A stretch of DNA of 64,000 nt from Corallococcus sp. AS-1-6 (GCF_020037015.1 NZ_JAIQDE010000034.1:1-64000), one strand, 5' to 3'; counted from the first letter of the stretch, positions 52,206 through 61,707 are shown. The notes: generated by a model from the letters alone, not told the origin. Translations and numbers: made by a program.

Positions 52206-52226
52206 TGAAACTGAGTGTCAATTTCA
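52206..52226. promoter_or_regulatory. Fur-like box upstream of the siderophore uptake operon
   Basis: TGAAACTGA and TCAATTTCA arms with a GTG spacer: 9-nt arms with one mismatch, matching the TGAxxxTGA-N3-TCAxxxTCA layout of Fur sites. It lies 43 nt downstream of the TTGACA box and 37 nt upstream of the first ATG, where a bound repressor would block transcription. Confidence 0.65.
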
Positions 52227-52262
52227 GGAGTCGACGAACCCCGTTCGTTCGAGGAGCACGTG

Positions 52263-53498
52263 ATGCGTGGAGCGCCGAGGGCTGGCATGGGCAGTGTTGG
52301 GCGGGGGCTCCTGGCGTGCGCCGCCCTGGTGCTGGGCGCGTGTGGTGGGGACGGCGTGAAGCCCGAGGAGGAGAACCCCGTCCCCCAGGAGGGGGAGCTG
52401 TACCTGGTCCACTCCGCGGTGGAGACGAACGGCAGCCGGACGAACTACTTCACCCTGGTGGACTCCCTGGAGGGCACCCGGACGCTGGACTACGCGAAGT
52501 CGCTGGAGCTGCCGGGGCGCCCCCGGCTCTACGCGGCGAAGGGCGTGGGCTTCTTCGCCATTGGCGCGGGAGAGGCGCCCACCATCACCCGCTATGAGGT
52601 GCGCGACGGCACGCTGGTGGCGGGGCAGAGCCTCTCCTTCCAGAACCTGGGCGTGAAGCGGATGGGCGCGCAGGCGGTGCACTTCGTCAGCGAGACGAAG
52701 GCCTATTACAAGGATGACGCGCAGGGCCTGGTCATCGTCTGGAACCCGGCGGAGATGGCCATCGAGAAGACGCTGCGGCTGCCGGCGGAGTTCATCCGGC
52801 AGGGGTACGTCACGGCGCTGAGCCAGTGGATGGGCCGCGACGGCGAGGCGTTCTTCGCGCTGGGCTGGTCCACGTCCACCTATGACGGTTCGCTGCCGGG
52901 CTCGGTGCTGGTGCGCGTGGACACGGCGACGGACGAGCTGACCTGGACGCGCGACGAGCGCTGCCGCGACCTGCAGAAGGTGGGGCGCCAGGGGGACTCG
53001 CTCTACTTCTTCAGCGGCGTGGTGAACGGCCTGGGCTACGCGGTGAAGGGCGCCGGCGAGTTCGGCCAGCAGGACTGCTTCCTGCGCATCTCGCCGGGGC
53101 AGAAGACGTTCGACGCGGACTTCGTGGGCAGCGTGGCCCCCGCGCTGGGCGCGGGCAAGGTGGGCGTCGTCATCGCGCTGTCCGAGGACGGCACCGCGTG
53201 GATGCAGGTGGCGGACACGAGCGTCACCCCGACGGCGCCGGGCACCACCTACGCGGAGTGGTACAGCAAGGGGTGGGGCTGGTACCGGATGCCGCTCGCC
53301 ACGCTGAAGGAGCCGGTGCGGGCCCCGGGCGAGCTGGGCGCGTACAGCGGCTTCACCTTCGTGGCGGGGTCCCAGTTGCTCATCACCCAGAGCGCGGCGG
53401 ACTACTCCACGTCCTCGCTGGTGGACCTGTCGGGCGGCACGCCGCAGCCCCGGTTGACCTTCCCGGGCTTCGCGCTGGACATCGCCCGCATCCGTTAG
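52263..53498 (+). CDS. MxcI/DUF4374-like siderophore-uptake lipoprotein
   Basis: Predicted 411-aa lipoprotein (lipobox LVLGAC, Cys27). The mature part is beta-rich, with repeated strands ending in Asp/Trp-type turns, consistent with a seven-bladed propeller (DUF4374-like). The family is known by name from mxcI of the Stigmatella myxochelin locus and from XusB, a siderophore-binding surface lipoprotein of Bacteroides; the homology is my inference. First gene of the operon, behind a Fur-like box. Cys residues in RDERCRDL and QQDCFLRI may pair. Confidence 0.72.
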   Translation: MRGAPRAGMGSVGRGLLACAALVLGACGGDGVKPEEENPVPQEGELYLVHSAVETNGSRTNYFTLVDSLEGTRTLDYAKSLELPGRPRLYAAKGVGFFAIGAGEAPTITRYEVRDGTLVAGQSLSFQNLGVKRMGAQAVHFVSETKAYYKDDAQGLVIVWNPAEMAIEKTLRLPAEFIRQGYVTALSQWMGRDGEAFFALGWSTSTYDGSLPGSVLVRVDTATDELTWTRDERCRDLQKVGRQGDSLYFFSGVVNGLGYAVKGAGEFGQQDCFLRISPGQKTFDADFVGSVAPALGAGKVGVVIALSEDGTAWMQVADTSVTPTAPGTTYAEWYSKGWGWYRMPLATLKEPVRAPGELGAYSGFTFVAGSQLLITQSAADYSTSSLVDLSGGTPQPRLTFPGFALDIARIR

Positions 53499-53514
53499 TT
53501 CGAGCCTTTCCGCC

Positions 53515-53532
53515 GGGCGCCGCGCGGTGCCC
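53515..53532 (+). promoter_or_regulatory. Small hairpin between lipoprotein and downstream genes
   Basis: GGGCGCC-GCGC-GGTGCCC, a 7-bp stem with one G-U pair in the 54-nt gap. It may attenuate or stabilise the transcript; no T-tract follows. Confidence 0.3.
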
Positions 53533-53552
53533 GGGCCCCTGAGGTGCGCTGC

Positions 53553-53882
53553 ATGGAAATCCTGGCTCCCTCGCTGCTGTGGCTCGGCGTGGTGTGTCTC
53601 TATGGTGCGTGGTGGTGCCGGCACGCCGGACGGTGGCCGGACTTCCCGCGCGCGCCCGGTGTGCTGAAGGGGGCGGGGCTGGCGCTGCTGCTGGGCGGGC
53701 TGGCCGCGTCGCTGCGGGGGAGCGTCACCGCGGGCGCGGCGGTGGGGGCGGCCATGGCGTACGTCATGGCCGCGGGCACGCTGCTGGCCATCCTGACGCC
53801 GCTGGCGCGCAAGCCGGTGTGGGTGATGGGGTTGCTGCTCCCGGTGGGGCTGGTGCTGGGGATGCTGGAGCGGGTGTCGTGA
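53553..53882 (+). CDS. Small membrane protein (DUF3325-like)
   Basis: Predicted 109-aa protein with three to four hydrophobic helices. Small proteins of this kind (DUF3325/DUF3649 in proteobacterial iron-uptake operons) sit between TonB receptors and PepSY proteins; the family assignment rests on position and size. ATG 53553 is chosen over GTG 53544. Overlaps the next gene by 4 nt. Confidence 0.65.
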   Translation: MEILAPSLLWLGVVCLYGAWWCRHAGRWPDFPRAPGVLKGAGLALLLGGLAASLRGSVTAGAAVGAAMAYVMAAGTLLAILTPLARKPVWVMGLLLPVGLVLGMLERVS

Positions 53883-54157
53883 GCGCGGCGGGGACGCGGG
53901 CCCGCCCGGGGTGGCGCTGGGTGCTGGCGGCGGCGGTGGGTGCGCCCTTGGCGGCGCTGCTGGCCTCGCTCGCCCTGTCGGCCGTGGTGCCCGTGTCCCC
54001 GGACCTGCGTTACCTGGTGGCGTGCGTCGCGGTCGCGCCGCTGATGGCCGCGGCCCCGTGCGCGGCGCTGCTGGCGCGCTCGGAGGCGCGCGCGTGGGCG
54101 GGGGTCGCGCTGACGGGCTGCGTGTCCCTGCTGCTGCTGTGGAGGGCGCTGCCGTGA
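53879..54157 (+). CDS. Small membrane protein (DUF3649-like)
   Basis: Predicted 92-aa protein, three hydrophobic helices (VLAAAVGAPLAALLASLAL, YLVACVAVAPLMAAAPCAAL, VALTGCVSLLLLW). Start is GTG 53879 in a GTGA overlap with the previous stop; its stop overlaps the PepSY gene start. Function unknown; it is the second of a pair of tiny membrane proteins common in iron-siderophore operons. Confidence 0.65.
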   Translation: MSAAGTRARPGWRWVLAAAVGAPLAALLASLALSAVVPVSPDLRYLVACVAVAPLMAAAPCAALLARSEARAWAGVALTGCVSLLLLWRALP

Positions 54158-55707
54158 GGCTGCGCGCCCACACGTATCGCCTGTTGTGGGAGGCGCATGC
54201 GTGGGCGGGCGCGGTGGCGTCGGTCCTGCTGGTGGGCATGTTCCTGCTGGGGGTCGCGTCGTTGTTCCGCCATGAGCTGGTGCCCTGGCAGGAGCCGCGC
54301 CTGCGCGCGCCCGTCGCCGCCGACGAGCCGCGAGCGTTGGCCACGCTCCAGGCGTGGCTGGACGCGCGCGTGGGCCGGGACGGGCCCTCCACGCTGGACG
54401 TGGACCTGCCCGCGCCGTACGCGCCGTGGATGCGGCTGGAGTGGCGGGCCGCGGGCGGCCTGAAGCAGGCCGTCTGGGTGCAGCCCGCGACCGGCGAGGA
54501 GGTGCCGGAGCGCAGCGACCTGGGCTACTTCCTGTTCCTCGCGCACTTCCTCTACCCGCTGCCCGGCGGCATGGCGGTGGCGGGCCTGGTGGCGGTGGTG
54601 CTGCTGCTGGTGGTGGGCACGGGGCTGATCATCCAACTGGGGCGGCTGCGCCGGGAGCTGGTCCGCTTCCGTCCGCGCGAGGCGCTGCGCACGGTGTGGG
54701 GCGACCTGCACAAGGTGCTCGGCGGGCTCGGGACGCCCTTCCAGGCGGTGATGGCCTGGACGGCGGCCATCATCTGCTTGAACGCCGCGGTGCTTCAGCC
54801 GGTGGTGGTGCGCACGGCGTTCCAGGGCGACGTGGACGCGGGGCTCCAGACGCTGGGCTATCCGCGCGGCGCGAAGCCGTCCGGACAGGCCGCGCCCGCG
54901 CCCCGGGTGGCCGCCATCCTGGACCGGGCCCGCGAGGCGCTGCCCGACGCGCGCCACTACCGCTTCAGCCTGCGCAACCTGGGGGACGCGTCCGCCTACG
55001 CGGACGTCCGGGGCCTCGCGCGTGACGGGCTCGCCGAGTTCACCACCGTGCGGGTGGCGGGCGACGGGCGGTTGCTGCACGTGCGGCGGGCCGGCGGGCC
55101 GAGCGCGTCCGCGAAGCTGCTGGAGGGGGCCTACGTGCTCCACTCCGGCCTCTATTCGGGCATGGGGCTGCGGCTCGCGTACGCGCTCCTGGGGCTCTTC
55201 AGCGCGCTGTGCGTCGTGACGGGCAACCTGGTGTGGCTGGAGCGGCGGGCGCGCTCCATGCGCCGGGTGGACGTGGCGCTCGCGCGGCTGACGGCGGGCG
55301 GCTGCGGGGGCGCGGCGTTCGCGATCGCGGCGGTCTTCCTGGCGAACCAGTTGCTGCCGGACGCGCTGCCCCTGCGGGTGGAGTGGGAGCACCGCGTCTT
55401 CTTCGGGGCCTGGTGCGCCAGCGTGCTCGGCGGGCTCGTGTATCCCCGTGCCCGGGGCTGGGCGCGGTGGCTGCTGGGCCTGTCCGGCGCGGTCCTGGTG
55501 GCGCTGCCCTGGCTGGACGCGTGGCGCAACGCGCGGCGCGTCTTCGACCCGGCGGGTTCGCCCTTCGTGTTCTTCGTGGACCTGGGGCTCGCGGCCCTGG
55601 GCGCCGCGTTCCTCCTCTCCGCCTGGGCCATCGGGCGCATCGCCCCGCACGACCCTGATGGGGCCCGGGTGGCTCCGCTGGGTGTGCCGGCGCACGAAGG
55701 GCGCTGA
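54154..55707 (+). CDS. PepSY-domain membrane protein (siderophore reductase type)
   Basis: Predicted 517-aa inner-membrane protein of the PepSY-TM family. Helix-loop start LLWEAHAWAGAVASVLLVGMF, LFLAHFLYPLPGG, DLHKVLGGLGTPFQAVMAWTA and GMGLRLAYALLG are the typical His-bearing membrane segments; extracytoplasmic PepSY-like portions lie between. Relatives (PiuB, FoxB, XusC) are thought to reduce or release iron from siderophores in the periplasm. Start GTG 54154. Confidence 0.85.
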   Translation: MRLRAHTYRLLWEAHAWAGAVASVLLVGMFLLGVASLFRHELVPWQEPRLRAPVAADEPRALATLQAWLDARVGRDGPSTLDVDLPAPYAPWMRLEWRAAGGLKQAVWVQPATGEEVPERSDLGYFLFLAHFLYPLPGGMAVAGLVAVVLLLVVGTGLIIQLGRLRRELVRFRPREALRTVWGDLHKVLGGLGTPFQAVMAWTAAIICLNAAVLQPVVVRTAFQGDVDAGLQTLGYPRGAKPSGQAAPAPRVAAILDRAREALPDARHYRFSLRNLGDASAYADVRGLARDGLAEFTTVRVAGDGRLLHVRRAGGPSASAKLLEGAYVLHSGLYSGMGLRLAYALLGLFSALCVVTGNLVWLERRARSMRRVDVALARLTAGGCGGAAFAIAAVFLANQLLPDALPLRVEWEHRVFFGAWCASVLGGLVYPRARGWARWLLGLSGAVLVALPWLDAWRNARRVFDPAGSPFVFFVDLGLAALGAAFLLSAWAIGRIAPHDPDGARVAPLGVPAHEGR

Positions 55708-58212
55708 ATGTCCTCCCGGCCCCGCTCCCCGCGCGTCCCGCGGCTCACGGCTCGCACCATGTCCATCCTCTCCGGCCGCCCTGCCTCTCCCGTGTGTCTT
55801 CCCCGCTCGCGCTCGCGCTTGGGCTGGAAGCGGACCCTGGGGGCGCTGGCCCTGTGCCTGTCGGCGCCCGCGCTGGCGCAGGACATGGGGGGGCCCGCGC
55901 CGGGCGTGGGCGAGCTTTCGGGCCAGTTGACCGCGTGCGCGGACGGGGACGTGGGGCACGCGGAGCTGCTCCTGCTGGAGCCGGATGGGAACACCCGTGC
56001 GCCGAGGATGGACGCGCGCCGCCGCTTCCAGGTGAAGGGGCTGAGCCCCGGCGACTACGAACTGCACGTCTACGTCCCCGGCTGCGAGCCGCGCGCCTGG
56101 CGCGTCCAGGTGGCGGCGGGGCAGCGGACGGAGGTGGAGGCCCGGCTGGAGGTGGCGCTCGACATGGGGACCACCATCGGCGTGACGGGCCGCGAGCTGA
56201 GCAAGTCGGAGGAGCGCGCCCTGTCCGCGGAGTCGGTCCGCGTGGTGGAGCTGGAGGCCGCGAAGGGGCAGACGGCGGACCTGGGCGAGGTGCTCAGCCG
56301 CAACAGCGGCGTCAGCGTGCAGCGCACCGGCGGCCTGGGGTCCAACGCCCGCTTCTCGCTCAACGGCTTCTCCGGGGAGCAGGTCCGCTTCTTCCTGGAC
56401 GGCGTCCCGCTGGAGCTCGCGGGCTTCGGGCTGGGCATCGCCAACGTGCCGGTCAACCTGCTCAAGCGCGTGGAGGTGTACCGGGGCGTGGTGCCCGTGC
56501 GCTTCGGCGCGGACGCGCTGGGCGGCGCGGTGAACCTCGTCTCGTCGGACGGCAACGAGCAGGACGGGCTGTCCGTGTCGCTGCAGGCGGGCTCGTTCGA
56601 CACGTACCGGGGCGCTGTCTCCGGCCAGTACAAGCTGGGCCCGAGCGGCGTGTTCCTGCGCGGCCACGCCTTCGGGGACTTCGCGCGCAACGACTACGCG
56701 GTGGACGTGGAGGTGCCGGACGACCGGGGGCGGCTCCAGCCGGCCCGCGTGCCGCGCTTCCACGACGGCTTCGCAGCGGGAGGCGCCGGGCTGGAGCTGG
56801 GCGTCGCCGACACGCCCTACGCGGAGCGCCTGTCGCTGCGCGTGTTCGGCTCGCGCTCCCGCAAGGAGCTCCAGCACAACGTGGTGATGACCGTGCCCTA
56901 CGGCGAGGCGCTCTCCGCCGAGTCGAGCTGGGGCGCGCTGGCCACCTGGGCCCGGGGCGGGCTGCGGGACGGGAGGCTGCGGCTGGAGGCGGTGGGCGGC
57001 TACAGCCGCCGGGACACCGACTTCCGCGACACGTCGATGTTCGTCTACGACTGGTACGGCAACCCGGTCACCGAGCGCCGCCAGCCGGGAGAGCTGGGCG
57101 CCACGCCCACGGACCAGACGCTCTGGCAGCACAGCGCCCTGGCGCGGCTCCACGCGGGCTACGAGCTGTCCGAGTCCCAGCGCCTGCGCCTCACGCTGGC
57201 GCCCACCTTCGTGAGCCGCCAGGGGCAGGACCGGCTCAAGCAGGACACCGGGCAGCGGGACCCGCTCGACGCGCGCAGGAACCTGCTCACGCTGGTGGGC
57301 GGCCTGGAGCACGAGGCGATGCTGGCGGACGGGCGGCTCAAGAACGTGGCCTTCGTGAAGGGCTACGTGATGCGCTCCGCGTCGCAGGAGGTGCTCTCCG
57401 CGGGCGACGTCGTGCGCCGCGACCAGGCCAGCGAGCGGTTGGGCGTGGGCGATGGCCTGCGGCTGTTCCTGCCGCACGGGCTGCTGGCCAAGGCGTCCTA
57501 CGAATACACCACGCGCCTGCCCGGCCCGGACGAGCTGTTCGGCGACGGCGTCCTGGTGGCCGCGAACCTGGCGCTGCGGCCCGAGGCCAGCCACAACGCG
57601 AACCTGGAGCTGGCGCTGGAGGACCTGGGCACCGGGCTGGGCCGCTTCCGCGGCAGCGTGGGCGGCTTCGCCCGCTTCGCGGCTCAGCTCATCGTGCTGC
57701 TGGGCAACGACACCACCCTCAGCTACGAGAACGTCTACGCGGCGCGCTCGCTGGGCGTGGAGGCCTCCGCGGGGTGGACGGTGCCGGGGGACTGGCTGGC
57801 GCTGGACGCCAACGCGACCTGGCAGGACTTCCGCAACGCGGGCGGCGCGGGCGCCTTCGCGGCCTTCGACGGCGACCGCATCCCCAACCGCCCGTGGCTC
57901 TTCGCCAACGCGTCGGCGCGGCTCCAGCGGCGCGCGCTGTTCAAGCCCACGGACGTCGCGTCCCTGGGCTTCACCTCGCGCTACGTGCACGGGTTCTTCC
58001 GGGGCTGGGAGAGCCAGGGCCTGCGCCAGTACAAGCAGGAGGTGGACGCGCAGCTCGTCCACTCCCTGGCGCTCTCCTACGTGCGCGAGGGCTCCCCCCG
58101 GCTGGGGGGCACCCTGGAGGTGCTCAACCTCACGAACGCGAAGGCCTACGACTTCTTCGGCGTGCAGAGGCCGGGCCGCTTCCTGTCCGTCAAGCTGACG
58201 GCGGACTTCTAG
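55708..58212 (+). CDS. TonB-dependent siderophore receptor
   Basis: Predicted 834-aa outer-membrane receptor. Signal peptide (LGALALCLSAPALA), then a carboxypeptidase-like regulatory domain (about 65-150, FQVKGLSPGDYELHVYVPG), a plug (VLSRNSGVSVQRTGGLGSNARFSLNGF, RVEVYRGVVPVRFGADALGGAVN) and a 22-strand barrel ending FLSVKLTADF. Start abuts the PepSY stop (TGAATG); ATG 55759 gives a more usual signal peptide. The uptake genes face the siderophore synthesis genes, 28 nt apart. Confidence 0.93.
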   Translation: MSSRPRSPRVPRLTARTMSILSGRPASPVCLPRSRSRLGWKRTLGALALCLSAPALAQDMGGPAPGVGELSGQLTACADGDVGHAELLLLEPDGNTRAPRMDARRRFQVKGLSPGDYELHVYVPGCEPRAWRVQVAAGQRTEVEARLEVALDMGTTIGVTGRELSKSEERALSAESVRVVELEAAKGQTADLGEVLSRNSGVSVQRTGGLGSNARFSLNGFSGEQVRFFLDGVPLELAGFGLGIANVPVNLLKRVEVYRGVVPVRFGADALGGAVNLVSSDGNEQDGLSVSLQAGSFDTYRGAVSGQYKLGPSGVFLRGHAFGDFARNDYAVDVEVPDDRGRLQPARVPRFHDGFAAGGAGLELGVADTPYAERLSLRVFGSRSRKELQHNVVMTVPYGEALSAESSWGALATWARGGLRDGRLRLEAVGGYSRRDTDFRDTSMFVYDWYGNPVTERRQPGELGATPTDQTLWQHSALARLHAGYELSESQRLRLTLAPTFVSRQGQDRLKQDTGQRDPLDARRNLLTLVGGLEHEAMLADGRLKNVAFVKGYVMRSASQEVLSAGDVVRRDQASERLGVGDGLRLFLPHGLLAKASYEYTTRLPGPDELFGDGVLVAANLALRPEASHNANLELALEDLGTGLGRFRGSVGGFARFAAQLIVLLGNDTTLSYENVYAARSLGVEASAGWTVPGDWLALDANATWQDFRNAGGAGAFAAFDGDRIPNRPWLFANASARLQRRALFKPTDVASLGFTSRYVHGFFRGWESQGLRQYKQEVDAQLVHSLALSYVREGSPRLGGTLEVLNLTNAKAYDFFGVQRPGRFLSVKLTADF

Positions 58213-58240
58213 GACGAGCGGCCCTTTCCCCCGCGCGGCG

Positions 58241-60127
58241 TCAGTCCCGCGCGAGCGGGTTGGGCAGCGTCCCGTTCGGGTACAGCGCGTGGCGCAGGGC
58301 CCGGTCGGTGTAGCGGGTGACGACGATGCGGTCCCGGTTGAGCGCGTAGCGCGGGATGCGCGGCACCAGCAGGTCGTACTCGGCGAAGCGCTCGCGCAGC
58401 TCCGGGTTCTTCTGGTGGAAGGCCAGGATGGTCGCGCGCACCTGACGCCAGAAGGCCTGCTCCGGCACGCCCAGTTGCTCCTCGCACAGCGGCGCCAGGT
58501 AGCGGAAGTGGCCCACGAAGATCTGGTCCACCACGTGCTGGCGGATGACCGACGGGTGCTTGCGCGGCAGCACGTGGTCATGGCCGTCCGGCTCCGGGCC
58601 GCGCTCCGGCACGTCCGTGAAGGACACGCACACGTCGTCCACGAAGTCCTTGAGGTACAGGCGGCGGGGCACGTCGTCCCCGTCGAAGCCCAACAGCGTG
58701 TTCTGCCCGTGCGGGTTGAAGGTGATGCCGTAGCGATACAGCACGTGCATGATGGGGATGAGCAGCGTGTCGAACAACCGCTGCAGCCAGGCCTCCGCGC
58801 CCAGGCCCGACGCGCGCACCAGCTCCGCGACGAACGCCGTGCCCCGGGTGTCCACGTGCAGGAGCGACGCGAAGGTGCGCACGCGCTCGGCGGGGTCCTG
58901 CCGCGCGGCGACGGGCTCGCGCCAGATGCAGCCCAGCGTCTCCAGGTGCTGGTAGGGCACCTCCGCCACCTTGGAGAGGTACGGGTGGCGCACCGTCACG
59001 GAGGCCACCTCGCCCAGGAACACCGTGCGGCAGGTGTCCGTGAGGAAGGGGTCGCTGTCCAGCAGGCACTTGAGCCACTGCGTGACGACGGGCGCGCCCA
59101 GCGTGCAGTGCGGGGGGATGCCGCGCCACACCAGCGTGTTGAGGATGCGCAGGGGCAGCTTCACGTCATAACGGCCCGGCGTGGTGATGTTGGCCATCGT
59201 GCGGATGGACTGGCCGGGCAGGTACTCGTCCGGGCTCTCGCCCAGGGGCACGATGCGCCGCTGCGCCACGTCCGCCGCGTGCAGCACCTGCACCGCGTGC
59301 TCCCACTGCCACGGGTGCACGGGCATCCACACGAAGGCGTCCGGCTTGAGGCCCAGCGAGGTGAGGACGCGGGTGAAGCGGGCGCGCGTCGCCGCGTCCA
59401 GCTCGCGCTCCAGGATGGCCTGCTCGGACAGCTCCGACGTGCCGCGGAACTCCGCCAGCCCCCGGTGCACCGCCACCCACCGCAGCCGCACCGGCTGGCG
59501 CGCCTCCGGGGCGTAGCGGCGCACGTCGGACGCGGAGAAGCCCACGCGGCCCTTGTTCGCCACCAGCCAGTTGTGGCCGGTCATGTGGCACTCCAGCTCG
59601 GTGTGGCCCAGTTCGCGCATCTGGGCGGCGGTGTGGCCGCCGTGCGCGAGGCGGGCCGCGTCCACCGCCAGCGTGGAGGACAGCTCGTTGAAGTAGGTGG
59701 CCAGCGTGGACGCGTCCGTGTTCAGCGTGGACGCGGCGTCCGCGAGGAACTGGAGCGCGTCCCAGGCGGGCTCCGCGATGCTGTTGCCCAGCATGCCGGT
59801 GGCGCTGCGGGTGATGGACGCGGGGTCCACCTTCATCCAGCCAAAGGCGCCCGGCCGCGCGCGGAACAGGTACGACGTGCCGCTGCCCAGGTCCACGCGG
59901 TAGCGGCCCTCGCCGCCGTCCTCCACGGGCTTGAGCATCTCCTCGAAGGACCACTCGCCCAGGGCCTTGGCCAGCAGCCGCCGGCTGGCCTCGCGCCAGT
60001 CCGCGGGGCTCACGTCGGACAGGGCGGGCACCGGGTGCTCGCCGGCTCCGGTGGAGGTGTTGGGGGCCGCGGTGGGCAGGCGGGTGACGGGGGACTCGAG
60101 GTGCATGGCTTCGTTGCGGGGATTCAC
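58241..60127 (-). CDS. IucA/IucC-family NIS siderophore synthetase
   Basis: Predicted 628-aa NRPS-independent siderophore synthetase. GHNWLVANKGRVGFS, MPVHPWQWEHAV, RTMANITTPGRYDVKLPLRI and NPHGQNTLLGFDGDDV are the ATP/substrate motifs; the C-terminal FhuF-like part follows. It adenylates a carboxylate (typically citrate or a citryl half-amide) and condenses it with a hydroxamate amine. The GTG start (60127) has AGGAG with ideal spacing and overlaps the MFS stop. Last gene of the operon. Confidence 0.93.
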   Translation of the reverse strand: MNPRNEAMHLESPVTRLPTAAPNTSTGAGEHPVPALSDVSPADWREASRRLLAKALGEWSFEEMLKPVEDGGEGRYRVDLGSGTSYLFRARPGAFGWMKVDPASITRSATGMLGNSIAEPAWDALQFLADAASTLNTDASTLATYFNELSSTLAVDAARLAHGGHTAAQMRELGHTELECHMTGHNWLVANKGRVGFSASDVRRYAPEARQPVRLRWVAVHRGLAEFRGTSELSEQAILERELDAATRARFTRVLTSLGLKPDAFVWMPVHPWQWEHAVQVLHAADVAQRRIVPLGESPDEYLPGQSIRTMANITTPGRYDVKLPLRILNTLVWRGIPPHCTLGAPVVTQWLKCLLDSDPFLTDTCRTVFLGEVASVTVRHPYLSKVAEVPYQHLETLGCIWREPVAARQDPAERVRTFASLLHVDTRGTAFVAELVRASGLGAEAWLQRLFDTLLIPIMHVLYRYGITFNPHGQNTLLGFDGDDVPRRLYLKDFVDDVCVSFTDVPERGPEPDGHDHVLPRKHPSVIRQHVVDQIFVGHFRYLAPLCEEQLGVPEQAFWRQVRATILAFHQKNPELRERFAEYDLLVPRIPRYALNRDRIVVTRYTDRALRHALYPNGTLPNPLARD

Positions 60128-61707
60128 GGGGACTCCTTCAAGGAAAGGGACGGGGCTCCCACGGCCGGGCGCGAGGCCCGGGGCGCGGAGCGGGAGAGGA
60201 CGCGAAGCGCGAGGACGGCGCCGCCCAGGCACACCGCCGCGGCGGACAGGCACACGGCCAGGTAGGCGTCGCCGAAGGCGGAGGTGGCCAGCGGAAGCAA
60301 GGTCGGCTCCACGGCGCCGAACTGCCCGGTCTCCACCGCCATGCGGGTGTGCCGGGCCACGTCGGACGGCAGCGAGGCCTGGGACAGCGCAGCGCCGAGC
60401 CGCGACGAGAACACGGCGCCGAAGACGGCCACCCCCGTGGCGGTGCCCAGGGGGTAGCAGGCGTTGGTCAGTCCGGAGGCCATGCCCGCGCGCTCCGGGG
60501 GCACCACGCTCACCGCCACGCCCATCAGCGGCGGGAAGAGGACGGCGCCACCGGTGCCCATCAGGAGGAGCCCCAGGACGTTCACCCACGGCGAGGCCAG
60601 GGCGGCCCCCAGCGCGAGGAAGCCCAGCCCCGCGCCCTGGAAGGCGAAGCCGCTGGCCACCAGCGTGGACGCCTGGAAGCGCGCCTGGATGCGCGCCATG
60701 AACAGGCCCACGACGAGCAGGCTGCCCGTCAGCGGCAGCAGGCGCAGGCCCACCACCAGGGGCGAGCCGCCCGCCGCGCGCTGCAACCACAGCGTGGTGA
60801 AGACGAGCACGCCCAGGCTGGCCATGCGCGCCAGGAACCCGAGCACCGCCGCGCCCGACAGCTCCGGGATGCGCAGCAGCTCCAGGTCCAGCATGGCGCC
60901 GGGGCGGCGCTGGCTGGCGACGAGCGCCACCAGGAACACCCCGCCCGCGCACGCCGGCACCCACACGTGCGCGGAGCCCCAGCCGGCGTCGGGCCCCATC
61001 ATCAGGGGGTAGTGCAGGGACAGCAGCACGCCGATGGCGAGCAGCGCCCCCAGCAGGTCCAGGCCGCGGTGGGTGTCCTTCGGCGTGAGCGAGGGCATCC
61101 GGGTCAGCGCGCCCACCACCACCCAGAGGCCGATGGGGACGTTGACCAGGAAGATCCACCGCCAGCCCACCAGCTCCACCAGCACCCCACCCACCACGGG
61201 CCCGAGCGCGCCCGCGGCGGAGGCGATGGCCGCGTACGTGGCGATGGCGCGCTGACGCTCCGCGCCCTCGTACACGGCGGCGAGCAGCGCCAGCGCGGGC
61301 GCGAACATCATGGAGCCGCCCAGGCCCTGGGCGACGCGGGCGGCCACCAGCGTGCCCGCGTCGGGGGCCAGTCCGCACAGCACGGAGGCGACGGTGAACA
61401 GGGCGGTGCCGGCGACGAAGACGCTGCGCCGGCCCACGCGGTCGGACAGCGCGCCCGCGGTGAGCAGCAGCGCGCCGAACGCGAGCGAATACGCGGACAC
61501 CGTCCACTGCACCTGGCTCAGCCCGGCCTTGAGGTCCGCGGCGATGGCCGCCAGCGCGACGTTGACCACCGTCACGTCCAGCGTCATCACCACGCCCCCC
61601 GCGCTCACCAGCGCGAACGTCCACCGCGCGGCGCGGCGGGCCTCCACGCTGGCGTGCTCGACGGACCCTGTCTCCGGGGCCGGGGCTTGCCCTGACCGCG
61701 TGCTCAT
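60124..61707 (-). CDS. MFS exporter (DHA2/EmrB-type), likely siderophore export
   Basis: Predicted 527-aa transporter with 14 hydrophobic segments (DHA2). TLDVTVVNVALAAIAADL and LLTAGALSDRVGRRSVFVAG carry the MFS motifs D1 and A. Inserted between the N-hydroxylase and the second synthetase with ATGA/GTGA overlaps on both sides, so it most probably exports the finished siderophore. Confidence 0.9.
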   Translation of the reverse strand: MSTRSGQAPAPETGSVEHASVEARRAARWTFALVSAGGVVMTLDVTVVNVALAAIAADLKAGLSQVQWTVSAYSLAFGALLLTAGALSDRVGRRSVFVAGTALFTVASVLCGLAPDAGTLVAARVAQGLGGSMMFAPALALLAAVYEGAERQRAIATYAAIASAAGALGPVVGGVLVELVGWRWIFLVNVPIGLWVVVGALTRMPSLTPKDTHRGLDLLGALLAIGVLLSLHYPLMMGPDAGWGSAHVWVPACAGGVFLVALVASQRRPGAMLDLELLRIPELSGAAVLGFLARMASLGVLVFTTLWLQRAAGGSPLVVGLRLLPLTGSLLVVGLFMARIQARFQASTLVASGFAFQGAGLGFLALGAALASPWVNVLGLLLMGTGGAVLFPPLMGVAVSVVPPERAGMASGLTNACYPLGTATGVAVFGAVFSSRLGAALSQASLPSDVARHTRMAVETGQFGAVEPTLLPLATSAFGDAYLAVCLSAAAVCLGGAVLALRVLSRSAPRASRPAVGAPSLSLKESP

